Below are positions 1 through 12,393 of a stretch of DNA of 64,000 nt, in pieces (positions within the stretch are counted from its first letter, which is position 1; each line of letters begins with the position of its first letter). The position numbers and the translations under genes are program-made. The notes under the pieces were generated by a model. That model was not told the origin of the DNA. It saw only the letters and a program-made list of their open reading frames with translations, and searched no databases. This DNA comes from Echiichthys vipera (Eukaryota; Chordata; Actinopteri; Perciformes; Trachinidae), in NCBI GenBank assembly GCA_963691815.1, contig OY829646.1, positions 620,001 to 684,000 on the forward strand. Direction: 5' to 3'.

Positions 1-262
1 CTCCTTTGCGTTGAAAGGAGCCAGTTGAGGTGGTTCAGGCATCTAGTAAGGTTGTTCCAGGCACGTCCAGCTTTGAGGAGGCCTCGGGGAACACCCACTA
101 GGTGGAAAGATTATATCTCCACACTGGCCTGGGAACGCCATGGGATCCCCCAGTTAGAGCTAGTTAAACTTTCCGGGAAAGGAAAGTTTGGGGTCACCTG
201 CTAGAGCTGCTGCCCCCGTGACCCGACCCTGGATAAGCGGTTTAAGTTGAGATGAGATGAAT
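1..262 (+). mobile_element. RTE/Rex3-like LINE, 3' end
   Basis: The 3' terminus of an RTE-clade non-LTR retrotransposon, reading left to right and ending in a short GATGA-type tail near 245-260. The same sequence appears reverse-complemented at 17853-18175, where it encodes the C-terminal end of the RTE polyprotein (Arg/Pro-rich stretch followed by a TRWRD motif and the REREVW motif). The reading frame here is already disrupted. It runs in from the left edge, so the rest lies outside the window. The assignment to RTE rather than another clade rests on recalled protein motifs. Confidence 0.8.
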
Positions 263-522
263 ATGATAGAATGATATTGAAGGTACTATGCCTCTCATAG
301 GTCAGATTATGAGGCTGAGTAGCCTCAATAAATGTAAGGCAAGGAAAGTCTATTTGTATAGCACAATTCAACAACAGGATAATTCAAAGTGCTTTACATA
401 AAACATTAAAAGCAAAACAAACGCATAAAACACATAAAAGGTCATTTATAACTTATAAAGGATTGTTACAGTTACAGTGCAGTTTACTGAAAAGCAGCAG
501 CAAATGGAGATTCAGTCTTGAT

Positions 523-921
523 TTAAAGTTTGTTCCAGATATGTGGAGCATAAAAACTGAACGCTGCCTCACCATGTTTAGACCTGACTCTGTGGACACA
601 GAGCAGACCTGTCCCATGTTTAGTCCTGACTCTGGGGAGACAGAGCAGACCTGTCCCATGTTTAGTCCTGACTCTGGGGACACAGAGCAGACCTGTCCCA
701 TGTTTAGTCCTGACTCTGGGGACACAGAGCAGACCTGTCCTAGAGGATCTGAGAGGTCTGGATGGTTCGTAGCTGAGCAGAAGATCTGAAATGTATTTTG
801 GTCCTAAACCATTCAGTGCTTTGTAAACCAACAGAAGTATTTTGAAATCAATTCTTTGACAGACAGGAAGCCAGTGTAATGATCTGAGGACTGGAGTGAT
901 ATGATCGACTTTTTTGGTCAT
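523..921 (-). pseudogene. L2 ORF2 C-terminal fragment
   Basis: A 132-codon open stretch matching the C-terminal part of L2 ORF2 proteins: HITPVLRSLHWLPV, then RIDFKILLLVYKALNG and YISDLL, ending at the AFSFYAPHIWNKL block. Between the last two conserved blocks lies an expanded 14-residue repeat (four copies, 573-740) that is not part of the normal family architecture. It remains in frame with the flanking blocks. This is a fragment of the antisense LINE and is not expected to be functional. Confidence 0.75.
573..740. repeat. 4 x 42-bp tandem repeat inside LINE ORF
   Basis: Four units at 573-614, 615-656, 657-698 and 699-740, differing by only a few substitutions. The unit is 42 bp, a multiple of three, so on the minus strand it inserts repeated 14-residue modules (VRTKHGTGLLCVPR type) without breaking the L2 frame. 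Confidence 0.95.
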
Positions 922-1295
922 AGTGAGGACTCGAGCAGCAGCATTCTGAATTAACTGCAGCTGTCTGATAGACTTTGTTGGGAGACCTGTAAAGACGCTG
1001 TTACAGTAGTTGAGCCTGCTGAAGATAAATGCATGGACAAGTTATTCCAAATCCTGCTGACACATAAGCTCTTTAATCCTTGATATATTCTTTAGGTGAT
1101 AGTAGGCTGGCTTTGTAATTGCTTTAATGTGGCTGTTGAAGTTCAGGTCAGAGTCCATGACTACACAAGTGTCTGGCTTGGTTTGTGGTTTTTAGCATTA
1201 CTGTGTGTTGTTGGGTGTTTTTTATTTATTTAGTCTGAGAAAACTCTGCTCCATCCAATCATTGATTTGTTCAATGCATCTACACAGTACTTGTA

Positions 1296-1547
1296 CTATA
1301 GTCGCCTGGTGATATAGTTATGCAGATTGTCATCTGCATAGCTGTGGTAACATATGTTGTTGTCTTTCATGATCTGAGCCAGTAGCAGCATGTAGATATT
1401 AAACAGAAGAGGCCCCAGAATGAAGCCTTTGGGAACTCCACATGTAATTTTTGTCCATTCAGATGTATAATTACCTATAGACACAAAGTAGTTCCTGTCA
1501 TTCAAGTAGGATTCAAACCATTTTACTACTGTACCAGAAAGTTCCAC
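1296..1547 (-). pseudogene. L2 reverse transcriptase core fragment
   Basis: An 83-codon minus-strand fragment with two diagnostic RT blocks: GVPKGFILGPLLFNIYM (consensus GVPQGSxLGPLLF) and the catalytic HSYADD. It belongs to the same antisense L2 as the fragments at 523-921 and 2976-3874. The Q-to-K change in the GVPQG block and the lack of an open frame on either side show decay. Confidence 0.8.
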
Positions 1548-1665
1548 CCACTTTTCCAGACGGTCCAGTTCTGATCGACTTTGTCGAATGCAGCACTGAG
1601 ATCCAATAATACGAAGACTGAAATCTTGCCATTTTCCGTGTTTAAGTGGATGTCATTGAAGACCT

Positions 1666-2975
<1,310 letters not shown>

Positions 2976-3874
2976 ACCTTAACAAGAGCTGTCTCGGTGC
3001 TGTGATGTGGCCTAAAACCTGACTGGAAAACATCCAAACAGCTGTTCATTATCATGTTGTTCAGCTGCTTTAAAACGACTTTTTCAATGATTTTGCTAAG
3101 GAAAGGGGGTTTGATATTGGTTTATAATTGTTTATCAGTGAAGTGTCTAAATTGTTCTTTTTTAAGAGAAGCTTGATAATAGCAGTTTTCAGGACCTGTG
3201 GGAAGACACCTGAGAGAAGGGACGTGTTTACAATCTGTAGAAGATCTGAGGCCATGCAGTTTGATACATCTTTGAAAAGGCCTGTTGGGAGAATATCGAG
3301 GCAGCAGGAGGAGGATTTCAAATGTTGTATAATGTCCTCCAAGGTCATATGGTAAATCTCATGAATCTTTGCCATGGTATTTGAGTTAGGGTTAGGTGGA
3401 CACATGGACAGCACATGTCCTGCACCTGATGTGGAGGCACTGACTGCTTGCATAATTTTTTACATTTTGTAATTGAAAAAGGAGGCAAATTTATTGCAGG
3501 CCCTGGTGGAAAGCAGTTCAGGTGCTACTGACACAGGAGGGTTTTTTAACCTGTTGACAGTAGAAAACAAGGCATGTGCTTTATTATTGTTTTTGGCAAT
3601 GATGTCAGGGAAGAAGGATTGTCTTTCATTTCTCAGTTTCAAGTTGTAGATTTTTAGTCTTTCTTTATAGATGTCATAGTGAACCTGGAGATTTGTTTTC
3701 CACCACCTGCGTTGAACTTTCCGACACTCTCTTTTTTCTATTCTTAGCAACGTGGAATTTCTCCATGGAGACCACTTTCACCTTAATGGGTGCAATGGCA
3801 TCAGAAATTTGTGTAGGTTGGTTTGACATCACCGAGCTGAGAGGTCGGACTTGCGCTGAGCTCCCGAGGCGCAA
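2976..3874 (-). pseudogene. L2 ORF2 linker and RT N-terminal fragments
   Basis: Minus-strand remnants of L2 ORF2 upstream of the LTR insertion. The stretch 3674-3874 and 3460-3750 resembles the basic linker between endonuclease and RT (RRWWKTNLQVHYDIYKERL, then NRLKNPP). The stretch 3070-3453 holds the first RT blocks (LKSSSCCLDILPTGLFK, TAIIKLLLKKNNLD, INNYKPISN). Frames shift between blocks and stops occur. Confidence 0.75.
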
Positions 3875-3959
3875 GATGGCATCTCGGGTGCAGGTGGCTA
3901 CTCCTCACAGCTAGTTCAGGAAGCAGCGACCGCCCCAGACCCTTTATCATCAAAATGAC

Positions 3960-6900
3960 TGCAGAGGTGCGCCGTGGCTACTGCAGTGTGACATTTCCAA
4001 CTTTGCGCACGCCGGTTCCGGCGCTGTGTAAAGCGGCAGCCAGCAACAGTTGCTCCCTCTCCTTTCCGCACTTTTTTGCTATTTTATCTTATTTTACTGT
4101 CTTTTATTAGTGCTTTTTCCTGTAAGTCGTAGTGCTAACCTTAGCCAACTATGTTCGTGAACTTTCTTACGTGTTTTTTGTCCGTTTGTCTCATTCTTGG
4201 GACTATTTTTGCCGACAGCGTCTCCGTCTGGACGCAACAATGCGGCGGCTCCATTGTTTACACCCGTGAACAGCTGTTGTTGCTAACACCAACGGCGCTA
4301 ATGCGGGAGAGGCCTGAAATCCCCAAAGAACTGAGGAGAAAGTACAGGGGATGTAAGGCTGGACGTAAACAACACGAAAAGAAGAGAGATATAAACCATC
4401 TCTCCCTTCCATCACCATGGGGAACGTGAGGTCGCTGGCTAACAAGATGGACGAGCTGGCGGGCCTGGTGAAGACTCAGTGGATGTATCGTGTGAGCAGT
4501 GTGCTGTGTTTCACGGAGACGTGGCTCCACGAGGACATCCCGGACTCGAACGTAACTGTGGACGGCCTTCAGACTGTTCGGGCGGACAGGAGTCACCGTG
4601 AGAGTGGCAAGAGGAAAGGTGGGGGACTTGCTATTCTTATTAACAACAAGTGGTGTCATCCTGGTCACGTTACTGTAAAGGAGCGTGTGTGTAGCCCGGA
4701 CATTGAGCTGCTTGCCGTGAGTCTGCGGCCATACTTCCTGCCGAGGGAGTTTTCACACGTGATCGTTCTGGTTGTTTACATTCCTCCGAATGCAGACGCG
4801 GCGCGCGCGAGTGACGTCATCCACACCGTTGTCGCGGGACTTCAGACACGGCACCCACACGCATTCATTGCAATATCTGGGGACTTCAACCACATCACCC
4901 TGGCTGCAACACTGCCCACTTTCAAGCAGTTTGTGGACTGTCCCACCAGGGAAAACAAGACACTGGACCTGCTGTATGCTAATGTTAAGGAGGCTTACAG
5001 CTCCACTGCCCTTCCTCCTCTTGGAAGATCAGATCACAACCTCATCCACCTGCAGCCCCTGTATAAGCCCCAAGTCCAGCGGCTTCCTGTGACCACCAGG
5101 ACTGTGAGGAGATGGTCACAGGAGACTGACGAAGCTTTACAGGGTTGCTTTGAACTCACAGACTGGGATTTGCTCTGTAATTCACATGGGGAGGACCTTG
5201 ATGATCTCACGGACTGCATAACAGGATACATCAATTTCTGTGTGGACAGCGTTGTTCCTACAGAGACTGTACGCTGTTTCCCAAATAACAAGCCGTGGGT
5301 CACCAGAGACATCAAGGTCCTGCTGAATGCGAAGAAGAGGGCCTTCAGAGAAGGGGACAGAGAGCAGATGAGGCAGGTCCAGAGGGAGCTGAAGGAGAGG
5401 ATCCAACAGGGCAAAGACACCTACAGGAGGAAGCTGGAGCACAAACTCCATCAGAACAACTTAAAAGACTTGTGGAGCGGCATGAGGAGCATCACTGGCT
5501 ACAAACCATCTGGTAGCCAGACGGTAGGCGGTGGTACTGAACGTGCCAATGAGCTGAATCTGTTCTTCAACAGATTTGATGAAAGGGCTCTGGACCACCT
5601 CCCCCTCAATTCCTTCCTGACTTTGCACAACCTGTCCCCTCCCCCCCGCCATCACCTCTCTCCACCCCCACCAACACACACAGCAGACAGACCTTCACTG
5701 CAGAGCAGGTGAGGAAGGAGCTGTGCAGACTCCGCCCAGGCAAGGCAGCGGGTCCCGACGGTGTCAGCCCGAGGGTCCTCAAAACATGTGCGATCCAGCT
5801 GTTTGGAGTCCTGCAGTACATCTACAACCTCAGCCTGAGTCTCGAGAAGGTCCCTGTGCTGTGGAAGACATCCTGCCTGGTACCAGTACCAAAGAAGGTG
5901 CGTCCCAGCACCTCCGAAGACTACAGACCGGTGGCGCTGACGTCGCACCTGATGAAGTCCCTGGAGAGGCTGGTTCTTTCACTTCTTCGGCCCCTGGTCA
6001 GCTCATCACTGGACACTCTACAGTTTGCCTACCAGCCAAGTCTAGGTGTGGAGGACGCCATCATCTTCCTGCTCAACCGTGCCTGCGCCCACCTGGACAG
6101 AGCGGGGACCACAGTGAGAATCTTGTTCATGGACTTCTCCAGTGCGTTCAACACCATCCGGCCTGCTCTGCTGGGACGTAAGCTGACGGCGATGCAGGTG
6201 GACCCTCCCCTGGTTTCCTGGATTACGGATTACTTGGCGGGTCGACCACAGTATGTCAGACTGCAGGACGGAGTGTCTGACACTGTGGTCAGCAGCACTG
6301 GAGCTCCACAGGGAACTGTTCTTTCCCCATTTCTGTTCACCCTGTACACCTCAGACTTTCAGTTCCTCTCTGAGTCCTGCCACCTGCAGAAGTTTGCTGA
6401 CGATTCTGCAATTGTTGGCTGTGTCAGTGAGGGGAAGGAGGAGTAGTACAGGGGCGTTGTGGACTCCTTTGTCGACTGGTGTGCAGCTAATCACCTGATT
6501 CTAAACGCCACCAAGACTAAGGAGCTAGTGGTGGATTTCCGCAGGAGTAAATCTGCCCCCACACCCATCTCCATCAACGGTGTGACTGTGGATGTTGTCC
6601 AGGATTACAAATATCTTGGAGTATACCTGGACAACAAACTGGACTTTTCCAAGAACACTGAGGCTGTTTACAAGAAGGGCCAGAGTCGTCTCTATTTCCT
6701 GAGGAGGCTCCGGTCATTCAATGTATGTAACACGATGCTGAGGATGTTCTACCAGTCAGTGGTAGCCAGTGCCATCTTCTTTGCTGTTGTGTGCTGGGGC
6801 AGCAGACTTAGGGCAGCAGACGCAAAGAGGATCAGTAAGATCATCAGGAAGGCTGGCTCCATCCTGGGGGTCAAACTGGACTCTTTGGTGGCGGTGTCTG

Positions 6901-7692
6901 AGAGGAGGATGCTGTCTAAACTGCACAGCATCCTGGACAATAACTCTCACCCTCTCCACCAGCTGCTGACCTCCAGCAGAAGCACATTCAGCCATAGACT
7001 CACTCTCCCCCGGTGTAATACTGAACGCCGGAGGAAGTCTTTTCTTCCGGCGGCCATCAAACTTTATAATTCATCTCCCCCAGTCAGGTAAGGAACAGTG
7101 GAGACACTGTATCCTGAAAATGTCACTATGTCACTTTATTCAGTTGTACTGTCACTTACTTCAGTAAGTAATGCTGCTATACTACACTGTCACTTTATAC
7201 CACCACTACATCACTTTATTTATTTATTAATGGTACTGTAACTATCTGCTGCTACACTTACTGTGCTTTAGGACATGCTGCTACATTTCACTGTGGTTTA
7301 CTGTAACTAACTTAAGTACGAAATGCTGCTACACTCCACTGTGCCATACTGTCACTTAGTTCTGTACGACATGCTGCCATATTTTTACATTTTTAACACT
7401 TATAACTTATCGCTCCTTCTCACTTATCTAGTTTGTACTTATTTTATTCAATCTGCTGCTAAACTGCACGCTGCGTATTGTTGTATATTGTATATACCTA
7501 CGCTTAACCACGACGTCTGTTGCACTCTGTCACACTTGGTTCATTGCTTGATTTATCTGACGTTCGCTTTATTTTGATTTGATTTATGTTTATGCTTATT
7601 GTTACTCTGATCTTTTCCGCCTTTGTATCGAAACTGTTGCACAATAATTTCCCTCGGGATAAATAAAGCTTCTTGAATCTTGAATCTTGAAT
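3960..7692 (+). mobile_element. CR1/Rex1-group LINE, nearly full length
   Basis: A recent-looking non-LTR retrotransposon on the plus strand: 5' region (about 3960-4300), one long ORF2 (4301-7091) with AP-like endonuclease and reverse transcriptase, a 3' UTR rich in short CTGCTACACT and TGTCACTTTATT motifs, an AATAAAG signal and a tail of CTTGAAT repeats ending near 7692. The 3' end CCCTCGGGATAAATAAAG is shared with the LINE at 56812-58281, placing both in one group. The 5' boundary with the antisense L2 is uncertain by about 100 bp. Naming it Rex1 specifically is an inference; the CR1/L2/Rex1 group is firmer. Confidence 0.85.
4301..7091 (+). pseudogene. LINE ORF2: AP endonuclease-reverse transcriptase
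   Basis: ORF2 of the plus-strand LINE. In an active element it nicks target DNA and copies the element RNA into the cut site. The endonuclease has the conserved Asn (NVRSLANK), Glu (FTETWL), GDFN and the terminal GRSDHN motif. The RT has RPGKAAGPDG, FMDFSSAFNT, GAPQGTVLSP and the catalytic FADD, followed by the YKYLGVYLDNKL thumb block and a Rex1-like C terminus (FNVCNTMLRMFYQSVVAS). Only three lesions are visible: a one-base frameshift near 4412, a frameshift within 5600-5690 (C-rich tract), and an in-frame TAG at 6444-6446 where the related copy has Glu-Tyr. This copy is probably young. The start at 4301 is chosen because the basic N-terminal leader begins there in frame with the endonuclease once the first frameshift is allowed for. 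Confidence 0.85.
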
Positions 7693-7694
7693 AC

Positions 7695-7925
7695 TGAACA
7701 CAAGGAGAAAAAAAAGGCTGACTAGATAGCTCTGCCACTCTATTTTCACCAGGGAAAAACAAATACACATATTTGAATGCACGTGCCCAAACGGGCATTG
7801 TGCTGGTTTAAATTTTGGGGCGCAATTAAACGGATAAATGATTTACCCACCGAGAAGCCACCCATCGCTATTGGTTAGAATGAACGAGTCATGCGTTGAA
7901 CCAGGCCACCTTGCCACGATGTTGG
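7695..7925 (-). mobile_element. Inverted fragment of Harbinger exon/intron
   Basis: Read on the minus strand, this matches 9310-9520 of the Harbinger element downstream: the end of the first transposase exon (GCATGACTCGTTCA..., then GATGGGTGGCTTCTCGG), the donor-like GTGGGTAAATC, and the start of the intron. There are small indels between the copies. It is a remnant of a second Harbinger copy in the opposite orientation with no termini seen. Confidence 0.8.
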
Positions 7926-8008
7926 TGAGCTGCATTTGCGCATCACATGTTATTTGAACATTTATTGATTGAAAATGTTTCCTGTTCACACAAACAAATT
8001 CATCCTGT

Positions 8009-8716
8009 TGTAGGACCTCATGGGAAAGTGCTGTTCAAGGAGTTTTTGTGTCTGGTTGTCTGCTTAGCGTCGTAGGAAGACAACGGTAGATAAGACATTT
8101 TTATGCTTGTTTCGATAAGAGATAAAGTGTGGTTTACAACCTCGGACCCTCCTAGGGTAATAAAACCTGGAACTCCAGGATTAAGGACCTCCTTTTAACC
8201 TAAATCAACGTCCAATCTGACCGCACTTCGAACTGGAGGAGCTGTCTCTGTGAGACATATGGACTTTCATTAATAAAACAGAACTTTGTGTAGATGTTTG
8301 GAAAAAAAATTAAAGTTCGATGTTTCATCGCAACTGGCTGTTCAAAGACATTCTTGCAAGTGTGTAACAGTGATTATGTTTATGTGGTTTCAGAAGTACA
8401 AAGTCTCTATCTAATTCCTGAAATATTGTTTGTGTTTTAATAGGCCCGCCACTCAGTATCTGTAAAAACTGTCTGCCTAAAGATTTTGGTTAAATTGGAT
8501 ATCAAGAAGATTAATAACGGAAAATCAACCAGAGATAGTTTAATCTTCCTTGTTAGAATTCCGGCATAAAAAGCAGTTGTCACTCAGAACCAGAGGGCTG
8601 GGTCAGAAAGAGCGAGTAGCATCCAGCTGCAGACCCGGAGTACAAGCCCCTCACTTGACACAGGTCCCTCACTTGACAAAGCCTCTTGCTTGACGGAAGT
8701 GAATCAGTAAGTGGGC
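8009..8716 (+). mobile_element. LTR-like repeat, copy 1 (interrupted by Harbinger)
   Basis: A direct repeat of 59384-60020, starting TGTAGGACC, with the same order of conserved blocks and a TATA-like GCATAAAAAG near 8564. These features fit the U3 end of an LTR. The right part is cut by the Harbinger element at 8717; the end TTTACAACA after that element (about 11139) may be the LTR terminus, but this could not be proven. No internal genes are present. Confidence 0.6.
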
Positions 8717-9052
8717 AGGGGCCTCATGTATCAATGTTGCGTACGCACAAAAACGTGGCGTACGCCATTTTCCACGCCAACGTTCGGATGTATCAAAAGT
8801 GAAATGACCGTGGAAATGTGCGGTGCGCCACGCAAACTTCATGGCTGGCGTACGCACGTTTCTGCAGCTATTGTTTCGTTGGCGACACTTAGAGGTGATG
8901 CTGGGAAACTGTTAGTTATGTGAAAACAATTCATCCTCAGTGTAATGTGCGCATCAGCGACACATTAATGGACAATTAACACACACGTGTTTGCAATCGT
9001 AAGGATATAAAATAAGGATAAGGATATAAAAGCATGCGCAATTTAATAAAAA

Positions 9053-9390
9053 ATGGAATTAACAATGGCAGCCTTGGCCTTGTTAGAAGACATCGCAAAT
9101 GGTTATGTCAGCCGTGAGAGGGTGTTTAGAGAGCGGGAAGATCTGTTTGCAAATGACGACAACTGGCTCATGAGTCGTTTCGGGTTGCCGAGGCCAGTGT
9201 TACTGGAGCTGTGCGCGGAGCCGCGGCCAGACTTAGAACGACACACGCCCAGGAGCCAGGGGTTGTCCATTCCCACACAGGTGCTGACCACTCTGGGATT
9301 TCTGGCAACGCATGACTCGTTCAATCTAAACAATAGCATGGTTGGTAACAGGTTGGAGGCTGGCACGGTGCGCGATGGGTGGCTTCTCGG
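9053..9390 (+). pseudogene. Harbinger transposase, N-terminal exon
   Basis: The N-terminal part of a Harbinger transposase. Recognisable blocks are RERVFREREDLFA, DDNWLMSRFGLPRPVLLELC and VLTTLGFLAT, the helical region before the DDE nuclease. The exon ends at CTCG followed by GTGAGTAAATC, a good splice donor. The region after VLTTLGFLAT is already aberrant, and the catalytic domain that should follow is missing between 9390 and about 9700. Confidence 0.8.
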
Positions 9391-9647
9391 TGAGTAAATC
9401 ATTTATCCGTTTAATGCGCCCCGAATTTAAACCAGCACAATGCCCGTTTGGACACGCGCATTCAAATATGTGTATTTGTTTTTTTCCCTGGTGAAAAAAG
9501 AATGTCTCCTTGTGTTCATTATTCGTCTCAATAAACGCGTGCTTAAAGTTGGAACCTCTGCAGTCATTAATATAAGTGTGATCAGTCTTGTCAATCCTTG
9601 TAATGCAGTTATTTTGTCCTGTTTGTTTTCCCGCGAACAGTAGTGTG

Positions 9648-9654
<7 letters not shown>

Positions 9655-9680
<26 letters not shown>
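9655..9680. repeat. (TA)n microsatellite
   Basis: A run of TA dinucleotides inside the Harbinger intron, just before the C-terminal transposase exon. Confidence 0.95.
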
Positions 9681-9684
<4 letters not shown>

Positions 9685-9699
9685 CCCCCTGAGAACGTG

Positions 9700-10035
9700 G
9701 CCGTTGACCCCTCTCACTAACCCCGGCACGACCAACAGGGGAGATACAACGACCGCCATTCCCGAACTCGGGCAGTGGTGGAGAGGGCAATTGACCTATT
9801 GAAGGGGCGCTGGCGCTGTCTAGACAGGTCGGGCGGGGTGCTGCTGTACACACCTGAGAAGGTGTGCCGCATCGTGCTGGCCTATGGTGTCCTGCACAAC
9901 TTGGCACACCGCCATGGCATACCACTGCCAGAGCACCTCCCCCCCCCCCCCCCCCCCCCCGACCGGAGGAACCGGATGCCGGACCCGTCAACCTCGACCC
10001 ACCCCGCAAAGCGATACGTGCCCGGCAGCGTCTGA
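9700..10035 (+). pseudogene. Harbinger transposase, C-terminal exon
   Basis: The last part of the Harbinger transposase: the RAVVERAIDLLKGRWRCLD block (the final acidic catalytic residue lies in this VER region in the family), then LLYTPEKVCRIVLAYGVLHN. A 22-base C homopolymer at 9939-9960 then encodes a proline run. The central nuclease with the first two acidic residues is absent, so no transposition activity is expected. Confidence 0.8.
9939..9960. repeat. Poly-C tract (22 nt)
   Basis: A homopolymer at the 3' end of the Harbinger transposase frame. Tracts of this length are prone to slippage and base-calling error, so the frame after it is unreliable. Confidence 0.95.
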
Positions 10036-10059
10036 TTTCAATGATGTAAAGAGGCAAGG

Positions 10060-10832
10060 ACACGATTTACTTTGTACGTGCATTTATTGCATGATAAATA
10101 TCTCCCAGTGCATTGACAATTTGATCTAGAAGATCACTGACGCCACGGATTGCTCTCACTATTTCCTCCTGTGATTCCAGCACAGCTTGTGAAAGGACAC
10201 GGCCAGTCGGGCGGACGTCAGCTGGCGTGGAGTCGCCGGGGCGCGTGGTGCTGGAGGTGCCGGTGGAGACGCCAGGGCGCACGGTGCAGAGGGAGGAGCC
10301 CTCTCCTGTCTCATCGTCTATTGAGAAATAATAATTAAAAAAAATGAAGTAATTAAACATGAGTCAATGTGTTTATATCCTGGCAACTTAACGCACGAGC
10401 ATGTGTAATGTGAGCAGCCTAGTATAATGACATTTCTGAGTTTAACACATTTACCTTGAGGATGATCTGTGTCGCCTTCATGGCCCCCCACAACTCCGCT
10501 TAGAGCTGTTCCCTCCACAATAGCCGCCACTCTCTGGTCAAAGGGGGTCAGTTCCTCCCCTCCTGTCACCCCGCCCGTTGCGGTGATACTTCGGCGGTGG
10601 GCCGAAATCCTCCGCTTCACGTCGGACCATTTTTTTTTTTATTTCAGTGGTTGTGCGCTGCTCCGACCCAACAGCGTTCACTGCCTCACACACACACTCC
10701 CCAGAAATGTCTTTTTCTTTGTGTTTATCCCTGAAGAGAGGCTACCAAATAAAACCGCTCTTCGGTCTCCACTTCATTTAATAAAATTTCGAGCTTAGAC
10801 TCGTTGAAGTTGCGCTTCTTACCTTTACTCAT
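10060..10832 (-). pseudogene. Harbinger Myb/SANT-like accessory protein
   Basis: A minus-strand gene starting at ATG 10832-10830. The N terminus KRNFNESKLEILLNEVE and the downstream AVNAVGSEQRTTTEIKKKW and SDVKRR blocks match the Myb/SANT-like DNA-binding partner encoded by Harbinger elements, which carries transposase to the transposon ends. A second exon (about 10070-10322, after acceptor TCAATAG) encodes an acidic stretch and a helical tail (LSQAVLESQEEIVRAIRGV). The donor after ...GATCATCCTCAAG is GTAAAT. A stop after LVASLQG and a frameshift between the first two blocks break the gene. Confidence 0.75.
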
Positions 10833-11139
10833 CGTTTAAATCTGATAGTGCAGAGAGGGAATCCCCGGTGCAGGCCCTATTTACATTGATTTGCATATTT
10901 AAATGGGGGCGTGGACAGGGAGGAGTTTAGCACTTCTACATGTGCGCTCAATTCCACGTTGATTGGGATGTACAAAGGAAAAGTCCTTGGATCCATGCGT
11001 ACGCACACATTGATACATCTGAATTTTTTTGTGCTTACGCCAGTTTCTGGATTCTAGCGTACGCCATGTTTTAGTAAGAAAGCCACGCAATTCTTAGTAC
11101 ATGAGGCCCCTGGTGTCTCTTCAAAGACACAGAGTTTAC

Positions 11140-11805
11140 AACATGCAACAATATGTTCACCGGTGTTGTGAAAATGAATCCATTACTTAAAATAGAATAA
11201 AAGCATGGCTTTTCTGGCATCAGGTAGGCTTTCCTCCCTAATTCATGTGTTTATTTTTCAATTATTCTGTATGGTTTCATTATTTCCTCTGCTGTTGAGT
11301 GAATTGAATTAAATAAATGGTGAGAGACCCTCCAAAAATCTATAGTTTCAGTTTGTTTTTGTATGTGTGAATGTTTGTTCGTCTAATAATTCCGGTGATC
11401 TAACCAAAATATAATCCATACCGAATCATAACCTATAATATAAAATCTAATGAAAAGGATATGGATGTAAAATCTAATGAAAAGGGTACAGAAGTGCAGG
11501 GTATGCAGCCTCAGTAGGCCAGATGCTTCAATTCAGTTGTTAACGATATGAGATTCTGTGTGTAAAAATGTGTGTTGCAAGTGCATTCTAAGTTCTTAGT
11601 TAAGTGAAAAAAAAAACCAACAGGTGGCCAGCGAGATAACAAAATGCTTACATAGCCACAAAAACAGTGGACTTTTGTTTTGTTTGTTTAAGTTTGCTTG
11701 ATCAACAAAAGGCTAGGCTAACTGATTTCTTCGATGTAATCCTGCCAATTTCTCAATAAATTTCTCTCCACATCAGAACTTCTTGGATTCCAGTGTTTTC
11801 TTTAG
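11140..11805. other. AT-rich unannotated stretch
   Basis: No gene, RNA or recognisable transposon was seen. A near-duplicate of about 20 bp (ATGGATGTAAAATCTAATGA and a similar upstream string at 11435-11485) is the only internal repeat noticed. Confidence 0.5.
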
Positions 11806-12059
11806 AAGGGGGTGATGGTCACATTGCAGCACTTCACCCTGGATTCCCTCAACAGAACATGGGTGATTCCTCTTCAGAGCATGGCAGAAAAGATGAAGGA
11901 GAGACACCTCAGCCAGCAGTCAGTCTGTAGTAAATGTAAGGAGCCTAGAACCTCTTCCCAAATCTGCCTGGTAAAGAGGCATGCCCAGACAAGCCACTTT
12001 CAAATTAAAAGATAAGACTCACCATAAACTATCCACACATGTGCAGGAGTTACTGAAAC

Positions 12060-12393
12060 ATCTGAGAGAGGGGCCACAGTGTTTGTGGTAGCATAACTGG
12101 ATAGAAAAAGTGTGATGCTACCCACACTTTTTGAGTGTGCAATCACATGCCAGATGATTGATCAGAGACTAGATCCAGAGACCCATATACTCCTACTTCT
12201 GGTGCGCGACATTCTTCACAAACTCAATAGTCCTCACAGCGCACCCTATCACCAAAGACTAGACCTTGGCTGGGTCATTATAGGCCACAACCCCACACGC
12301 CCTCGGCTGTCTGAACCAAAATGCCACCAAATGGACATTCATCTCTCCTCACACCATGCCCGAATCATCTTTGTTTGCTACCTGTTCACATAG
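12060..12393 (+). pseudogene. BEL/Pao retrotransposon protease-region fragment
   Basis: A fragment of a BEL/Pao polyprotein around the aspartic protease domain. Translating from 12060 gives FVVA-x-LDRKSVMLPTLFEC, then PETHILLLLVRDIL, then SAPYHQRLDLGWVIIGH. These follow the order of the conserved GFVVESLDG, LPTLIEC, ILLLLGRDI and APYAQRLDLGWVIVG blocks of fish Pao elements, as I recall them. A stop after FVVA and degraded spacing show it is dead. The stretch 11812-12015 upstream may belong to the same element but has no diagnostic motif. Confidence 0.7.

Larger units (their letters stand above)
8717..11111 (+). mobile_element. PIF/Harbinger DNA transposon, defective
   Basis: A 2395-bp element with terminal inverted repeats AGGGGCCTCATGTA (8717-8730) and its complement at 11098-11111, followed by subterminal GCGTACGC motifs at both ends. 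It has the two-gene Harbinger layout: a transposase on the plus strand (9053-10035) and a Myb/SANT-like partner on the minus strand (10060-10832), convergent. Both are damaged. The three bases flanking the element do not form a convincing target duplication, so the exact ends could be off by one or two bases. Confidence 0.85.

Noticed and set aside
285..337. Resemblance to part of the 1.3-kb LTR (around 1820-1858)
   Set aside because: About 40 bp at roughly 80% identity by eye; too short to call a third LTR copy.
8714..11114. Three-base target duplication for the Harbinger element
   Set aside because: Left and right triplets do not match for any placement of the ends; CAG and CTG are similar but not direct repeats.
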